Assembly: GCA_963762165.1 (NCBI GenBank)
Contig: CAVXJN010000003.1
Coordinates: forward strand, 1,054,001 to 1,118,000
DNA: 64,000 nt
Source of the DNA: CAVXJN01 sp963762165
GTDB taxonomy: Bacteria; Pseudomonadota; Gammaproteobacteria; JASBUN01
Direction: 5' to 3'
In this document: piece after piece, positions 62,971-64,000 of the stretch
Position numbering within the stretch: position 1 is the stretch's first letter
Layout: every line of letters starts with the position of its first letter
Made by a program: the position numbers and the translations under genes
Notes under the pieces: generated by a model
Told to the model about the DNA's origin: nothing
The model's input: only the letters and a program-made list of their open reading frames with translations
The model's database searches: none

Positions 62971-64000
62971 TCACTCCAGGCGTTTGCGGGCCATGCGCCG
63001 CGCCAGGCCGAGAAACACGGCCGCCATGACGGCCAAAGCCGCCATGTTGGGGACCAGCACTTGCCACACGTCGCCGGCCAGGAACACGCTCTGCAGCACG
63101 GCGACGAAATAACGGGCCGCAATGAGATGGGTAATGACCTGAATCGGCCACGGCATGCTGGCAATGTCGAAAATGAATCCGGAAAGGATGAACGCCGGCA
63201 GGAATGTCGCCACCAGTGCCGCCTGACCGGCGACGAACTGATTCTTGGCGGCGATGGAGATCACCAGCCCCATGCCCAGGGCAGCGAGCAGAAACAAGGC
63301 GGAGGCGGTGAACAGCACCCACACCGAGCCGCGCAGCGGTACCTGGAACAACCACAGCGCCATGGCGACGGATAGCGCCATGCCGCCCATGCCGAGCACA
63401 AAATACGGCAGCAGCTTGCCGAGCAATATTTCGCGCATGGTCACGGGCGTCACCAGCAGCGCCTCCATGGTGCCTCGCTCCCATTCCCGCGCCATGATCA
63501 TCGCGGTCAGCAGCGCGCCGATGAGGGTCATGATCACCGCAATCAAACCGGGCACCAGGTAATTGCGGCTGCGCAGTTCGCTGTTGAACCAGACCCGGGG
63601 TTGTAGTGCCACCGCCGCCTGTGCTTCCACGCCTGCGGACTGCGCCCGTTGCGCCAGCCAGTTGCCCCATACGCCCTGCACGTAGCCCTGGACGATGCGT
63701 GCGGTATTGGCATCGACGCCGTTGACAATGACCTGGATCGCGGCGCCTTTGCCGTTGACCAGATTGCGGGCAAAGTCGGCCCGTAACCGGACGATGCCCT
63801 TTACCTCGCCGCTGGCCAGCGCCTGGCGCGCGGCGTGCATATCGGCAAACGGGTGCGGACGCAGGAATTCGGAGCCGCCGAAAGCGGCCGTGAATTCACT
63901 GGCGGCGGCGCTGGGCTGCTCGACCACCAGCGCGACGGGAACATGTTTTGCGTCCAGAGAGACGCCATAGCCGAAGATCAGCAACAGCACGATCGGCATC
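62971..64000 (-). CDS. ABC-2 type transporter permease, 5' end outside the window
   Basis: At least 342 residues, related to the neighbouring permease (EWERGTMEALLVTPVTMREILLGK, six helices, large periplasmic loop) but only moderately similar. The frame is open to the right edge and the first helix begins at once, so the N terminus (about 25 residues in relatives) is missing. It is the partner subunit of a YbhS/YbhR-like exporter, probably for drugs or cell-surface compounds. Confidence 0.92.
   Translation of the reverse strand, partial: MPIVLLLIFGYGVSLDAKHVPVALVVEQPSAAASEFTAAFGGSEFLRPHPFADMHAARQALASGEVKGIVRLRADFARNLVNGKGAAIQVIVNGVDANTARIVQGYVQGVWGNWLAQRAQSAGVEAQAAVALQPRVWFNSELRSRNYLVPGLIAVIMTLIGALLTAMIMAREWERGTMEALLVTPVTMREILLGKLLPYFVLGMGGMALSVAMALWLFQVPLRGSVWVLFTASALFLLAALGMGLVISIAAKNQFVAGQAALVATFLPAFILSGFIFDIASMPWPIQVITHLIAARYFVAVLQSVFLAGDVWQVLVPNMAALAVMAAVFLGLARRMARKRLE

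Noticed and set aside
1..64000. tRNA, rRNA, insertion sequences and CRISPR arrays
   Set aside because: No T-loop-like cores, rRNA segments, transposase motifs, terminal repeats or regularly spaced repeats were seen by eye on either strand.

Overview
This window comes from a GC-rich bacterial chromosome, most likely an environmental gammaproteobacterium. The evidence is the gene set: a sucA-sucB-lpd block, a YhcB/ZapG-type protein, a CpxP/CpxR/CpxA-type envelope stress locus, MetA-type homoserine acyltransferase, Uup, RecQ, RhlE, a PEP-CTERM protein and a KaiB/KaiC pair. I found no rRNA, tRNA, CRISPR array, transposase or phage module. The lineage below class level cannot be fixed from the sequence alone.

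Layout. 0-10 kb: a CHAD-domain fragment, a cytochrome c' / diheme cytochrome c pair, a CHASE-PAS-PAS-GGDEF diguanylate cyclase, two GNAT acetyltransferases, an M20 peptidase, a frameshifted MFS transporter and a small EF-hand protein. 10-20 kb: a large soluble PAS hybrid histidine kinase, RecQ, an MscS channel, and a divergent MacA/MacB-like efflux operon with a CpxR-type box in its promoter region. 20-30 kb: small conserved unknowns, YhcB/ZapG, a CpxP/Spy-like gene divergent from cpxR-cpxA with a second CpxR-type box between them, Uup, ChaB and hypotheticals. 30-35 kb: an oxidative stress cluster (glutathione reductase, hybrid peroxiredoxin-glutaredoxin with an OxyR-like site upstream), a diguanylate cyclase with an RpfC-like membrane sensor, and an RhlE helicase. 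This stretch carries an unusual density of frameshifts. 35-44 kb: DUF2959 and BON lipoproteins, an ExeA-like ATPase, an AsmA-like protein, cold-shock protein, a phosphoesterase and two related EF-hand proteins. 44-49 kb: kaiC-kaiB, then an intergenic region that reads as a CsrB/RsmY-type CsrA-sequestering RNA on the minus strand, then metA with an upstream P-loop ATPase. 49-54 kb: gamma-glutamyltransferase, TauE/SafE permease, DsbG and TlpA-like thioredoxin, a 3-mercaptopyruvate sulfurtransferase and MgtC. 54-64 kb: lpd, sucB, sucA, a broken PEP-CTERM protein, an HdeA-like protein, dodecin and two ABC-2 permeases, the last running off the end.

How parts work together. Envelope stress sensing (Cpx) probably controls both its own locus and the efflux operon or mscS. 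Peroxide defence is a self-contained thiol module: hybrid Prx-Grx recycled by glutathione and Gor. Second-messenger signalling (two GGDEF proteins) and a candidate Csr RNA suggest lifestyle switching. The KaiBC pair has no KaiA in view.

The strongest non-obvious signal is the CsrB-like RNA at about 46.3-46.7 kb: 19 GGA triplets on one strand against one on the other, several displayed in hairpin loops. A caution for the whole window: at least nine genes show indels that break otherwise well conserved proteins, mostly by single extra bases. Sequence error is a serious alternative to true gene decay for these.
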